Of a DNA stretch of 64,000 bases, positions 1 through 9,528 are shown in pieces. A program made the position numbers and the translations under genes. Location: the NCBI GenBank assembly GCA_963580285.1, contig OY757012.1, forward strand, positions 172,567,994-172,631,993. Reading direction: 5' to 3'. Origin of the DNA: Lucinisca nassula (Eukaryota; Mollusca; Bivalvia; Lucinida; Lucinidae). Within the stretch, counting starts at the first letter, position 1. Every line of letters begins with the position of its first letter. Under the pieces are notes generated by a model. It ran no database searches. It had not been told where the DNA came from and saw nothing but the letters and a program-made list of their open reading frames with translations.

Positions 1-51
1 TATAAGTGGGGTTCAAGGGGATGAGAATTATATAGACGTGTTTTCATGATG
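1..51 (+). mobile_element. 3' end of a family A palindromic MITE, cut by the window edge
   Basis: The stretch matches the right end of complete family A copies: the GGGGTTCAAGGGG segment followed by the terminal TATAGGCGTGTTTTCGTGATG-type inverted repeat. Only the last 50 bases are present because the window starts inside the copy. It has no coding capacity. Confidence 0.75.
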
Positions 52-510
52 GTTTGCAGACGCGCATGACTATGCGGCTGATTTGAGCCTTAATGTAGAT
101 TTTGTCGAACTCTCCAGCAGTTGAAATGCGCTGTTCCCTATGCTCTGGTTGAGTGAACATTCACTAATTGAGAATCGACACATTCAACAGTATGACAAGA
201 ACGCTTATCAGTCTTTGCATAGCCCGAAGCTGCTGAAAGGCTCAACGGATCTGCGAAGACTCTTATCAGATCGCGTAGATGTGTAGGATATTCAATCCTC
301 GCTAGTCGCACAATACTTTTGGCATCGATTGATTGTCAATCAACCCAGAGTTACTAAGCACAGAAGCTCCTCAGTGCTGATGTTAACGTGACAATCACTG
401 ATTTGTAGGAAATCCAGGATAATGGTTATTTATAAAATGAAAGCTGCGCTATTGATTTTTGCTGTGATGTTAAAGGTTATCTATAGAATCTTGACTGGAA
501 TCATGTTTTG
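52..510. other. Unassigned sequence
   Basis: There is no open frame of note and no repeat shared with the rest of the window that I could see. The stretch contains only scattered short inverted motifs. It may be ancestral host intergenic DNA between MITE insertions. Confidence 0.4.
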
Positions 511-785
511 CATTATGAAAACAAGCCTATACAAATACATTGTAACCTTTATCGCCGAAAAAATTAAAAAAAAAATCAGATGAAAAATTGTGATATTTTT
601 TTCTGCTCAAAATATAGATTGTGGGTACTCGTTACAATAACCTCATCGAGGCGGTTCTACCGAGTACCCACACTCTATAGTTTAGAGCAGAAATTAGGAA
701 ATTAGGTTTACCCCCGTAAACCCAAGTTTTACTGTACAAAAAGGGTTCAAGGGGGTCAAAATAGTATAGGCGTGTTTTCGTGATG
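511..785 (+). mobile_element. Family A palindromic MITE
   Basis: About 275 bp bounded by imperfect terminal inverted repeats (CATTATGAAAACAAGCC left, TATAGGCGTGTTTTCGTGATG-type right). The centre is an inverted repeat, AGATTGTGGGTACTCG... against ...CGAGTACCCACA. A second small hairpin near the right end is made from CCCAAGTTTTAC and AAGGGTTCAAGGGG. It is non-autonomous and encodes nothing. The left loop arm of the palindrome is damaged compared with other copies, which marks this as an older copy. Confidence 0.8.
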
Positions 786-792
786 GGTTTGG

Positions 793-900
793 TAAACAAG
801 GTAGACGCAGATCAGACACGGCAGAATGACAAACAGTGCAGACCCAGATATGACGCCACAGAACGCGGCGTCTGATCAGGGTCTATATTCTTTGCTTACA
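793..900. repeat. GATCAGAC-type palindromic repeat fragment (family I)
   Basis: An ACAGTGCAGACCC stretch is followed by CGGCGTCTGATCAGGGTCT. The same pair of motifs, as a loose inverted repeat, recurs near 3060, 8070, 8917, 20830, 23085 and 61676. It looks like a short non-autonomous DNA element whose ends I could not fix. Confidence 0.45.
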
Positions 901-1010
901 TTACAGGAATTTAAAGGTTAAACGATTTTTTCAGCTTACACTCTGAGACAATCGGCCCACCAGTGCTGTCAGTGCTTTAATTGCAAACTTTGTTGTGTGT
1001 TGCAGCAAAT

Positions 1011-1289
1011 CATTACGATAACACACCCGTGCGTCATGGTGCAATTTTTACATCTCCAAAACGGTCAATTTTCTGATGAAAATGTGTGATATTATCCTTA
1101 TTTATACTCAATACATAGGTTGTGGGTGCTCGTTAGAACCGCCTCATCGAGGCGGTTCTAACGAGTACCCACAACCTATGTCTAGGACTAAAAATAAAGA
1201 AAATAATGTATACCCCTGTAAACCCCTGTTTTCTCTATATAAAGTGGGGTGTAAGATGGTGTTCATTTCACGGACTTGTCAGCGTGATG
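1011..1289 (+). mobile_element. Family B palindromic MITE
   Basis: It has the same central palindrome as family A (GTTAGAACCGCCTC ATC GAGGCGGTTCTAAC) but a different outer left arm (CATTACGATAACACACCCG, then a GTGCAATTTTTACATCTCC segment) and a different right end (TTCATTTCACGGACTTGT...CGTGATG). The palindrome extends out to CATAGGTTGTGGGTGCTCG. The 94-codon open frame across it is an accident of the repeat. Confidence 0.75.
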
Positions 1290-1469
1290 TGATTTTATTC
1301 CGTACATTTTTCTCACCATTAAAAGCTTTTACGCTGAAACATGAAACGGAAATAGTCTGATTATGTATTCGTTTAGCGTAATTTAGTACCCCTGTTAAAA
1401 TAGTTAGTCATAATTAAACATGGCATAGCAAAGTTGAGATTTTACTTAGAAAGGTACTTTAGGTATTAA

Positions 1470-1674
1470 CCCTTGTCCTGCTGAATATTCATATATGCCA
1501 CACCCACTACCAATTATCAACCAATCAGATTACTTGATGCAAACTATTGCAACAAATTCACAATCTGAATGGCAAACAATGTAGATCCTGATCAGATGGC
1601 TTCTTCAGAAGCCATCTGATCTGGATCTACATTGTTTCAAAGAAAAGCCATATCCGGGTCCAGCAGGACAAGGG
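1470..1674. mobile_element. piggyBac-like MITE (family G), intact
   Basis: A 205-bp element bounded by TTAA at 1466-1469 and 1675-1678. Terminal inverted repeats are CCCTTGTCCTGCTG at the left and CAGCAGGACAAGGG at the right, a perfect match. TTAA target duplication is the hallmark of piggyBac elements. The centre is a perfect palindrome around GATGGCTTCTTCAGAAGCCATC. There is no transposase; it would depend on a full-length relative elsewhere. Confidence 0.85.
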
Positions 1675-1678
1675 TTAA

Positions 1679-1990
1679 CAAACCACGCATATGTACATCA
1701 TATGCCCCCACCCCCATCTCCTCGCCCCCGAGAAGACCGTGCCACCAGTCTGAAGTGTCTCTTGCTTGCCGAGACATTGCTCCACTGAATCTACAACCAG
1801 CTTTACAGAGGCGGTTCCTATAGTTATTTATTTTGCTGTTATAAAAGCATAGCTGCACTCCTTAATCACTCGAACAAGAACTTATCTATGTCGAAACAAA
1901 GGCCCGAAATTCTTGCAACAGCCCTCACGTCCGAGTACAGCAAAATCTCTTAACCGGGCCAGATATAAATGAGCCATGCGTAATTCAAAG
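1679..1990. other. Unassigned sequence
   Basis: No feature is supported. Two overlapping short frames lie on opposite strands near 1632-1858, but they cross the MITE boundary and resemble nothing I recognise. Confidence 0.35.
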
Positions 1991-2150
1991 CATTACGAAA
2001 AGACGCCTATGCAAATACTTCGCATTACGCAGACAAACCCATGCGACATAGTGCATTTTTTCACATCTCCAAAATGGCTACTTTTCTGATGAAAATCGAT
2101 GATATATAAAGCAAGCATAGGTTGTGGGTGCTCGTTAGAACCGACTCTCC
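1991..2150 (+). mobile_element. Family A start followed by a truncated family B MITE
   Basis: A family A left end (CATTACGAAAAGACGCC) runs only to about 2022. A family B left end (CATTACGCAGACAAACCC) starts at 2033 and continues into the central palindrome arm, where it stops abruptly at GTTAGAACCG near 2147. Family E sequence follows, so the break looks like an insertion or recombination point. Confidence 0.6.
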
Positions 2151-2310
2151 TAACTCATCAGTGCAAAATCTCAGTGAACACAAATAATCAAACAACCACA
2201 GAGATGAAACAACGTTGAGGACTCGACAGCAAGAAACCACTGAAATGCTGGAGCAAAAAAAAAACAACAGTTAGACGCCGATGGGCCCGACCATTTAGGA
2301 CTGTTTAGAC
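2150..2310 (+). mobile_element. Fragment of family E repeat
   Basis: It begins with CTAACTCATCAGTGCAA and continues through a GAGGACTCGACAGCAAG segment and CCACTGAAATGC. These match the right half of the longer E copies at about 20082-20595 and 22314-22855. The two 68-codon frames read across it on the minus strand are not supported as genes. Confidence 0.55.
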
Positions 2311-2364
2311 TGCTTGAATGCGCCAGCTCATCTACGTCTTCACTGAAAACACTTTCTAGAATAC

Positions 2365-2632
2365 CATACGTGAACAAGTCCGTGAAATGAACAACCCCTA
2401 AACCCCAGTTTATAGAGAAAACGCGGGTTTAATGGGGTATACAAAATTATTTTTCGTATTTCTGTTCCAAGACATAGGATGTGAGTACTCTTTAGAACCG
2501 CCTCAATGAGGCGGTTCTAACGAGCACCCGAACCGCCTTCGGTCATTTTTATTAAATCTGTGTTATCTTTTTTTTTTCAAGAAAATAAACCCAACATAGG
2601 TTCTCAGTGCTCATTAGAACCGCCTCATTATC
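2365..2632 (-). mobile_element. Reverse family B MITE, damaged
   Basis: It starts with the family B end in reverse (CATACGTGAACAAGTCCGTG). The hairpin CCCCAGTTTATAGAG...GGGTTTAATGGGG and the central palindrome with CCTCAATGAGG follow. Beyond 2532 the copy becomes irregular. A second partial palindrome arm (ACATAGGTTCTCAGTGCTC) appears at 2597-2632. Confidence 0.55.
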
Positions 2633-2770
2633 AAAACCATACTGGCATTTCGGACATATATACGAGGATTTGCTATGTCCAGCATATTGCGTATGCATGC
2701 TGGGTTCAAAATATGCTCCTCGAGAGAGCACATTGTGTAAGGGGCACGCTGTAGTTCTATGATGCTCTGT

Positions 2771-2872
2771 CGATCTCGGGCTTTCCAGACTTACGGGTGA
2801 GACTTTAAACCGAGGTCCCGTCTCCGTATGACCTTAGCTGTTGGTGAGACGTAAAACTCAAACACTCACTCA
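2771..2872 (+). mobile_element. 5'-truncated SINE tail (family O) with target duplication
   Basis: About 100 bp containing GAGGTCCCGTCTCCGTATG and ending ACGTAAAACTCAAACACTC. It is flanked on both sides by the same 14 bases, CTATGATGCTCTGT (2757-2770 and 2873-2886). A long target duplication with a simple A/C-rich tail indicates LINE-mediated retroposition. The tRNA-like head is missing. A reverse copy of the same tail lies at about 10710-10780. Confidence 0.7.
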
Positions 2873-2886
2873 CTATGATGCTCTGT

Positions 2887-3545
2887 TCAGAGAAAAAAGC
2901 AAGAAGCATTCTCGTGAGTTGTGTGAGTTTTATGCTATACTTACTTTTTGTACCAGATGGAATCTTCCTCCTTATATACAACAAGAGTCCAATTTCAAAA
3001 TTTAGGGGTGTCAGGTTGTGTTATCTTAAAAATTGATTTCGAAAATGGCTGCATCCTGCGGCGTCTGATCAGGGCCTACACTGTTTGCCAAGGTATCATT
3101 TTAGGGGTTTCTCGTACTGAATGGGTTAAAGACTCATCCGAAAGTCTGGATCGATCAGTCTGTTTGCGTTTTGCCTCCCAACAACAGTTAAGGTAAAACG
3201 GAGTCGGAACCTTGGTATGAAGACTCATCCGAAAGCCCGGAACCGAACCAACAACTCCCAGTTTATGAGGCGGGTAGCATATCAACAAACCATCGAAGCT
3301 TCCCTTCCATTGTCGTGAGTTAGTATCTGGATATAATTACATGTACATTAATTGCTGTATTTTTAATGTTTACCCGTCTTTTCAAAGAGGATATGTGTCG
3401 CTATTGAAGGACATTGTCAAACAGTATGGACAGATCAGACTAACTGACCGTGTAATCTTGGTCGACTAAGTATGCTTAATACACAGTCATTTTTGTAGCA
3501 AATCAAACATACAAAACAAGCATATTAAACATTTTGGTTTGTTTG
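2887..3545. other. Unassigned sequence with two short repeat fragments
   Basis: There is a family I fragment (CGGCGTCTGATCAGGGCC) at about 3058-3093. A degraded family O-like stretch sits around 3186-3290, where GACTCATCCGAAAG occurs twice (about 3130 and 3225). I see no gene. Confidence 0.35.
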
Positions 3546-3680
3546 GGTGGGGTTGAGATGTCATTTTATCTCGTGTGGGGTAAAAGTCACACAAAAATTT
3601 AAGCAACGTCTCCAAAAATGACCCAAATAGTGTTGACGGGGACGTAAAACCGCAATTCAAACAACTAAAACAAACAAAAC
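3546..3680 (+). mobile_element. SINE C, 3' part
   Basis: It matches the tail half of full SINE C copies: GAGATGTCATTTTATCTC, GGGTAAAAGTC, CAACGTCTCCAAAA and GTGTTGACGGGGACGT, ending in AAACAAAC repeats. The head is absent. Confidence 0.7.
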
Positions 3681-3742
3681 GAGCTATGCCACAGTCTCAT
3701 TGTCACATATTAACTGGAAATGTACCCGAGCCATTAGGGGCC

Positions 3743-3798
3743 AACTCTTAAAGGAAAGAATTTGCTTCTGAGGAGCAAATTCTTTCCTTTAAGTGTAG
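3743..3798. repeat. Palindromic repeat (family F)
   Basis: A 55-bp near-perfect inverted repeat with arms CTTAAAGGAAAGAATTTGCT and AGCAAATTCTTTCCTTTAAG around a short TCTGAGG centre. Nearly identical palindromes occur at 6717-6768 and 61437-61489. All three are followed by related sequence ending in a CCTTAAAG or CTTAAAG-type motif, so this is a dispersed palindromic element. Confidence 0.7.
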
Positions 3799-4052
3799 AC
3801 TCCCCTTTCCGTGTGACAGAGTGTATGGAAAAGCGAACAGGAAGGCCCAGAAATTTTCTCTCTTAAAAACTATTGCCAGGTGTATTCATACCCCTTAAAG
3901 GGATATCTCGGTTATTTCGTAGAGTCTGCTTGGTTTAGATTGGAGTTAAACGACCCAGTCAAATTTTAGATTATGTCGAGTCGGTAGTGTTACATGTACC
4001 TAACCACACATATCCGGGGTAGGCTAATTCACAAGCGGTTAACCAGAACAGT

Positions 4053-4336
4053 CATCACGTGAACAAGTCCGTGAAATTAAGACCCCCCTAAACCCAACTT
4101 TATATAGAGAAAACTGGGGTTTAAGTGGGTATACATTTGTTTTCGTATTTCTGCTCCAAGACATAGATTGTGGGTACTCGTTAGAACCGCCTAAATGAGG
4201 CGGTTCCAACGAGCACCCACAACCTATGTGTTTAGTATAAATAAGAAAAATATCACTGATTTTCAACAGAAAATTAGTCATTTTGGAGATGTGAAAAAAA
4301 AAATGCACTAGGATGTACGGGTGTGTTATCGTAATG
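4053..4336 (-). mobile_element. Family B palindromic MITE, full length, reverse
   Basis: It runs from CATCACGTGAACAAGTCC to GGGTGTGTTATCGTAATG, so both terminal inverted repeats are present. The internal hairpin (CCCAACTTTATATAG...AAACTGGGGTTTAAGTGGG) and the central palindrome (GTTAGAACCGCCTAAATGAGGCGGTTCCAAC) are intact except for single changes. It encodes nothing. Confidence 0.8.
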
Positions 4337-4361
4337 GCACAATCTTTCGCCAGAAACCGAC

Positions 4362-4545
4362 AAACTGTGAAATGAACTCCCCACTAAACCCCAACTTATA
4401 TAGAGAAAACTGGGGTTGAAGGGGGCATTCCAATTTTTTCCTATTTCTGCTCCAAGACATAGGTTGTGGGTACTCGTTAGAACCGCCTCAATGGGGCGGT
4501 TCTAACGAGCACCCAAAACCTATGTTTGGAGCAGAAATACAACAA
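4362..4545 (-). mobile_element. Family B palindromic MITE, 3' truncated
   Basis: This second reverse B copy lies directly after the first. It starts at AACTGTGAAATGAACTCC and runs through the hairpin and full palindrome to GGAGCAGAAAT, then stops. Confidence 0.65.
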
Positions 4546-4777
4546 CGCAACCGGCAAGTTAGCACTAGGCCTTCTCTCAGACGCACTTTTGATGTTGTTT
4601 GAGACGAATATCAAAAACGTGCCGAAAGCTTTGTAGCACCGTTTTGAACTCTCCATCACGTGCTTCTGAACTGGTATTTGAGATGATTGACAACCGTCTT
4701 TGAACGTTAAAAGCGTGGGCGGGACAATAGCGCTGTCACTTTGTTACAATCGATTTTCAATATTGCTGAAAAGGAGA

Positions 4778-5229
4778 TTGTGGATACTCGTTAAAACATC
4801 GAAGCGGTTCTAACTAGCAGTACCCACAATCTATAGTCTGCTCAAAACAGAGATTGTGGATACTCGTTAAAACCTCGATGTGGCGACCGGGCTTGAGATG
4901 TCATTTCATCACATCACAATGTCGGGTAAAAGTCCCACAATTCGGAAGCAACGTCTCCAAAATGACCTAGACGTACAGTTGTGTGTATTTCTGCTAAAAA
5001 TATTGATTGTGGATGCTCGTATCGCCTCATCGATTTTTTCTTATTTCTGCTCAAAATATAGATTGTGGATACTCGTTAGTATCGCCTAATCGAGGCGGTT
5101 CTAACGAGTACCCACAATCTATATTATGAGCAGAAATAAGAAAAGTAAGATGTACCTCTGTAAACCCCGGTTATTCTATATAAAAGTGGGGTTCCATGGG
5201 GTCAAAATTATATAGGCATGTTTTCGTGA
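4778..5229 (+). mobile_element. Cluster of family A MITE fragments
   Basis: A lone palindrome copy sits at about 4778-4838 and half a palindrome at about 4851-4880. A longer right part runs from about 4983 to 5229 (palindrome, CCCCGGTTATTC hairpin, and TATAGGCATGTTTTCGTGA end). A SINE C fragment interrupts the cluster at 4881-4968. Repeated partial palindromes suggest recombination or replication slippage at the hairpin. Confidence 0.6.
4881..4968 (+). mobile_element. SINE C fragment
   Basis: It contains GGGCTTGAGATGTCATTTCA, GTCGGGTAAAAGTCCCACAA and CAACGTCTCCAAAATGACCT in the order seen in full copies. Both head and tail are missing. Confidence 0.65.
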
Positions 5230-5261
5230 AGTGGCCAAGCAGGCACTCGACAGTGAATCAA

Positions 5262-5560
5262 GCGTGGTAGCGCAATGGTTAGTGCACTTGCCTGTGATGC
5301 TAGAACCCCCCCCCCCCCCCGCCCCCCGGTTTGATTCCCGGGAGCGGTAATAAAACTGCGGTGTCTGAACATGCTCCGGATGAATGCAACAAAGTACATC
5401 GTCCTCCGCATCGGGACCTTAACTTCGGATCCCCTACACGTGCAGGGAGGCCCATCCTGTGCAGGTTAAAGATTTCTACCGTTATTACACGATTACTGTG
5501 TATGCTTTCATCCTGCAAACATGGAGCGTCAAATGTGACCTGGAAACGCTCCAATACTCA
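5262..5560 (+). mobile_element. tRNA-derived repeat with poly-C expansion
   Basis: It opens with a tRNA-like promoter region: GGTAGCGCAATGGTTAGTGC as box A-like sequence and GGTTTGATTCCCGGG as box B-like sequence. A run of C separates them where the anticodon/variable region should be. The following 220 bp is not shared with other SINEs in the window, so the 3' limit is uncertain. I read it as a decayed SINE or tRNA pseudogene-derived repeat rather than a working tRNA. Confidence 0.5.
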
Positions 5561-5589
5561 TTTGACCGATCACAGAAATAATTTTTGTG

Positions 5590-5937
5590 TTGTTTGAATT
5601 GAGGTTTAACGTCCCGTCAACACTGTTTAGGTTTGTTTTGTTTGTTTGATTTCAGGTTTAACGTCCCCGTCAGCACTTTATAGGTCATTTTAGAGATGTT
5701 GCTTCCAATTTTGTGGGACTTTTACCAGACATTGAGATGAAAAGGCATCACAAGCCCTGTCGCCCAATGAAACCAATAGGGTTTATAAGCGTGGACGGTC
5801 TGACTCGCACCGCTTTGCCTGGGCAGGCTTAGATCCTCTTAAGCGGTTTACCAGTGCTCGTGTGCAGTCGTTTTCAGCTCTGCGTGGAAGCATCATGCAG
5901 CCCATGTATTTCTTCAAGCCCCGATGGGTGGGGGCCG
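5590..5937 (-). mobile_element. SINE C, full length with doubled tail
   Basis: In reverse orientation it carries the tail TTTGATTTCAGGTTTAACG, the body with CTCTGCGTGGAAGCATCATG, and the head CAAGCCCCGATGGGTGGGGG. A second truncated tail (5590-5635) precedes the full copy, as if one SINE had landed in the tail of another. Confidence 0.8.
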
Positions 5938-5990
5938 CAACACATATGGTTCAAGCCCCAAAGTCTTTCGGATCCTTACGAGACACATGT

Positions 5991-6300
5991 ACCGGCCCCG
6001 ATAGCTCAGTTGGTAGAGTGTCCGGGTTCGATCCCGGGCCGCAACATACCAAAGTCGTTAAAAATGGTACTAGCTGCTCCTCGCTTGGCACTCGGATTTA
6101 CGGGGTAGAGCTAGGACTGGTCGACCCAGTGTCAGGATAATGTGACTGTGTGTGGTATCATGTAATGTGTCTGGGACATGATACTTCAGTGAGGCAGCAC
6201 TATAAAGGTGAGCATTGAGCTCCCTGTCGCAACCAGACACCGTCGTGATATGACTGAAAAATTGTTGAAATCGACGTTAAACCCGAATTCACACACACAC
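5991..6300 (+). mobile_element. tRNA-derived SINE, complete, with target duplication
   Basis: The head carries RNA polymerase III boxes (GATAGCTCAGTTGGTAGAG as box A and GGTTCGATCCCGGGCC as box B). The body is about 200 bp. The tail is TTGTTGAAATCGACGTTAAA followed by (CA)n. The flanks share GAGACACATGT (5980-5990 and 6301-6311), an 11-bp target duplication. The tail resembles the conserved 3' region common in mollusc tRNA SINEs. The short open frames over it are not genes. Confidence 0.85.
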
Positions 6301-6395
6301 GAGACACATGTTCATGGTGCTGCCTAACACAACAGCCTATAATACTGGCACAGCATGCAACGCTTCAGATGTCTGTTAACTTTAGCCATAAAGTC

Positions 6396-6570
6396 CCTAA
6401 GCCTGCCCTGGCGAGTTGGACCATCCGAGCATATAAACCATTTCACTGGGATTGAAATGTCATTTTATCTAACTGTTGGGTAAAATTTCACACAAAACTA
6501 GAAGTAATGTCTCAAAATGACCCAAATATTGTTAATGGGGATGTTAAACCTCAAATCAAGTAAACAAACA
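6396..6570 (+). mobile_element. SINE C, 5'-truncated and diverged
   Basis: It has CCTAAGCCTGCCCTGG through GATGTTAAACCTCAAATC and AAACAAAC, in the SINE C order. It carries many substitutions, so it is an old copy. Confidence 0.65.
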
Positions 6571-6716
6571 TTCTAACAGAAACGCAGAAATATTGGTCAA
6601 TTAAAGTCTGTTATTGGTGACATGAAATCTGAGGGAAATGACTTTGCAGATTTTCAAAAGGGGACAACTTTCGGAACTTCCTGTTCTATAAGCTTTGTCC
6701 CACGAAATAGTGATAT

Positions 6717-6768
6717 ACTCTAAAAGGAAAGAATTTGCTCCTCAGGAGCAAATTCTTTCCTTTAAGAG
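6717..6768. repeat. Palindromic repeat (family F), near perfect
   Basis: The arms AAAGGAAAGAATTTGCTCCT and AGGAGCAAATTCTTTCCTTT flank a CA centre, giving about 50 bp of almost perfect palindrome. Sequence to the right (TTGACCCTTATTGACATGGG) is shared with the copy at 61437. Confidence 0.75.
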
Positions 6769-7031
6769 TTGACCCTTATTGACATGGGAGACTAAAATAC
6801 GCTTGAAGGAGTTGCCTCTCCTGAAGGTGTATGCATTCCACTTAAAGTCTCAAAAAAATATTTGCCACTTAATTGTTCGACTCGACGGTTAGTAAAATAT
6901 TTGGGCGGATATTTGCGTGCTCCCAGGAGATCTTATGGGTCCAGCCTTTTAAATTTTGAAACCTTCCTCACAATTGGACAAAAATGGGCGGTAAAAAAGA
7001 GAAGAAACCCAGAAAAACTAACAAGTCTTAA

Positions 7032-7172
7032 CCCTTATCCTGCTGAATAAATAAATTTAGCCACAGCCATTGCTGACTGCCAAACATTAAAACTTCTTAA
7101 CATTATTCACAAGCTGCATGACAAACAGTGTATGACCTCATCTCTGTTTGCAAAAGTAGAGGTTGTTATGGG
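7032..7172. mobile_element. piggyBac-like MITE (family G), decayed
   Basis: TTAA at 7028-7031 is followed by CCCTTATCCTGCTGAATAA, matching the family G left end. The right end reads GTTATGGG before TTAA at 7173-7176. The internal palindrome is reduced to a vestige (ACAGTGTATGACCTCATC). Confidence 0.55.
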
Positions 7173-7225
7173 TTAAATATACACTAAATCCACTTTTTAA
7201 CCGAGTTTCCTGTTGTGCCCATTTC

Positions 7226-7513
7226 TGTTTGTTTGTTTGATTTGAGGTTTAACGTCTCCTTCAACACTGTATAGGTCATTTTGGAGACGCTGCTTCCAAT
7301 TTTGTGGGACTTTTACCCGTCATTGAGATGAAATGACATCTCAAGCCCTGTCACCCAATGAAACCAATAGGGTTTATAAGTATGGGCGGGCTTCCTCGCA
7401 TCGCTTTGCAAGGGCAGGCTTAAATCCTCTAAGCGCTTTACCAGTACTCGTGTAGTCTGCGTGGAAGCCTCATGCAGCCCATCTATTTCTTCAAGCCCCG
7501 ATGAGCGGGGGCC
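7226..7513 (-). mobile_element. SINE C, full length
   Basis: From the tail (TGTTTGTTTGATTTGAGG) to the head (CCCCGATGAGCGGGGGCC) in reverse. It has all the body landmarks seen in the other copies, including AGCCCTGTCACCCAATGAAA. A small deletion lies near the GTGTGCGG region. Confidence 0.8.
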
Positions 7514-7660
7514 GACAATTTCTGTATGTATTGGAATTGCACAAGGCTCTCAGTGTGTGTGTGTTTTGAGCACGCAACGCTGAAACAGCACCGAATCTAT
7601 GGCATTGTGTGCTTCGAGTTAGTCAATCAACAAAAATCTAATCAAATTTATTTCTCTCAG

Positions 7661-7922
7661 CATCGCGAAAACACGCCTATACAAATACACTGCAAACCCT
7701 ATTGCCGAAGAAAAGAAATTGGTTACAATTTTCCAATCTTTGCCCAAAACACAGACCGCGGGTGCCCGCACGAACCGCCTTATCGATGCGGCTCTAACGA
7801 GCACCCCCAATCCAGCCCAGAGCAGAAACAAGAAACAAGGTTTACCCTCTGTAAACTCCAGTTTTGCTGTGTAAAAGTGGGGTTCAAGGAGGTCAAACCC
7901 ATACAGGCCCGTTTTCGCGATG
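7661..7922 (+). mobile_element. Family A palindromic MITE, GC-shifted copy
   Basis: It spans CATCGCGAAAACACGCC to GGCCCGTTTTCGCGATG. The palindrome has decayed (GAACCGCCTTATCGATGCGGC). The 157-codon frame (7526-7999) that runs through it starts outside the repeat and has no recognisable domain, so I leave it uncalled. Confidence 0.7.
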
Positions 7923-8039
7923 GTTTATACAATATGATAACGAGGAGCAAAACGTTGTGCAAACATACTGTTTCCTGTAACAAACTTATTATTTCATGAT
8001 TCATTATTATTATTTATTTTATTTATCCGACCACACCCG

Positions 8040-8145
8040 TTCCTGACTTTAAACCAATCAGATAGCTTATGTAATTTCAAACAGTGCAGATCCCGATCAG
8101 ACTCAGATGCCATCTGGTCTGGATCTGCACTATGTGCAAAGCTAG
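8040..8145. mobile_element. Family G/I palindromic fragment
   Basis: Contains AACAGTGCAGATCCCGATCA and ATGCCATCTGGTCTGGATC, an inverted pair like the core of the family G MITEs. I see no clean TTAA ends. Confidence 0.45.
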
Positions 8146-8390
8146 TTTTTTTTTTATCAAGAACGGCAAGTTTTGCTCAGACTGGTCCGTATGCAGTAAC
8201 TTATGTTCCATTCAAAAAATCATAGAGCATGAAACGTGTGAAAAATAAATGGGCCGTTACAAAGCATGTTCTGCACGAGCATGTGTAGTTTGGTAAATGT
8301 TCAGACGTGTGGCCAACACGCTAAAGAAAAATATGAATGGGATATTATGTTCACTCCAGAGTGGTAAGTGTAATAAAATATTATATATGC

Positions 8391-8392
<2 letters not shown>

Positions 8393-8468
<76 letters not shown>
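8393..8468 (+). repeat. (CT)n microsatellite
   Basis: An almost pure run of CT dinucleotides, about 75 bp, with one phase slip (TCTCC) in the middle. It yields spurious SLSLSL and RERERE frames on the two strands. Confidence 0.95.
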
Positions 8469-8471
<3 letters not shown>

Positions 8472-8512
8472 CTCTCTTAACCAGCCAATACACAGGTGTA
8501 AACAGATATATT

Positions 8513-8629
8513 CATTACGAGTACACGCCCATACAAATACACTGCAAACCCTACCGCCGAAAAGAACGAATATTTTCCGATGAAAAACTGATATCCGACA
8601 CAGATCGTGGATACACGTTAGAGCCATTG
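8513..8629 (+). mobile_element. Family A MITE, left half only
   Basis: Starts CATTACGAGTACACGCCC and runs to the first arm of the palindrome (GTGGATACACGTTAGAGCC), where it ends. Confidence 0.6.
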
Positions 8630-8916
8630 TGTACAAAGTTGATTTGTGAAAGCAGGGTTAATTTTAAATATTAGGTAATAGTAATTTTCTCTAGTATGAT
8701 AAGCGCTAGGACGTAGCAACACTAAATCAAGATTATAGATAAAGGTATGCACATGTATGTAATCAGACCCGGACAGTCGTCGACAGTCGCGAGCGGACGA
8801 CAAAGGCGAACAGCGCAAAAGGGAAGCGTCCCCGACTGCCACCGGGTGTAGGCTGGGAAAATAGTCCCGGACTGAGATCCAAACTTTCGTTCAAGCCCTA
8901 ACTTCCACTTTTTATG

Positions 8917-9052
8917 TAAACAGTGTAGACCCCGATCAGACGCCGATAGAATGACAGGTAAAGTAGCCTATGTCATTAAAGATCCGCGCTTTTTGGTTGT
9001 ATTTTGACGCCGCGTTCTGTGGCGCCTGATCTGAGTCTCCATTGCTTGCCAA
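8917..9052. repeat. Family I palindromic repeat
   Basis: Left arm AACAGTGTAGACCCCGATCA with GACGCC and right arm GGCGCCTGATCTGAGTCTC form a long imperfect inverted repeat with a 70-bp loop. Confidence 0.5.
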
Positions 9053-9528
9053 GCCCCTCACAGCTAATACACGCTAACTGGTGATTGATTTTTTACATGA
9101 CCCGTGGCGTCCAGACAATATTAAATATGGAGAGCGGCGCAGTAGATTTTGACAATCGCTTAGCCCCGCCTCTCCTGTGGGTTAACTGGTATTGGATGGT
9201 GATGTTAAGTATTGATTACCGTTACATTGACAAACTTGTCACTTTTAACACCAATTCTGGTGTGGCGTGTCAGCGTTTTTTGACGTATCTGATGAACCGG
9301 CGGAATATGGCGTACTGCTAACTTGCCGGTTGCCCTGTTGTAAGGCAAATATCACACATTTTCATCAGAAAAATACCTTTAAATGCACTATATCACACGG
9401 ATGTTTTAACGTAATGTAAATGCCATCTTTGTCTTCTGAGTATACATGTACACTATGATCACACACCTATGTATGTTACATAAGGATTTTTTTCACAGCC
9501 TTTTTATGAAGTTGGCTGGTTATTAAAT
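9053..9528. other. Unassigned sequence
   Basis: An open frame of 78 codons (9085-9321) has no recognisable domain. TTTTCATCAGAAAAATACC and the following region to about 9420 resemble a worn family B arm. Nothing further is supported. Confidence 0.3.

Noticed and set aside
7526..7999. 157-codon open frame
   Set aside because: Most of it lies across a family A MITE (7661-7922) and reads the MITE's hairpin arms. No domain or codon-use signal supports it.
8297..8674. Frames with serine-leucine and arginine-glutamate runs
   Set aside because: They are translations of the (CT)n microsatellite at 8393-8468 on the two strands.
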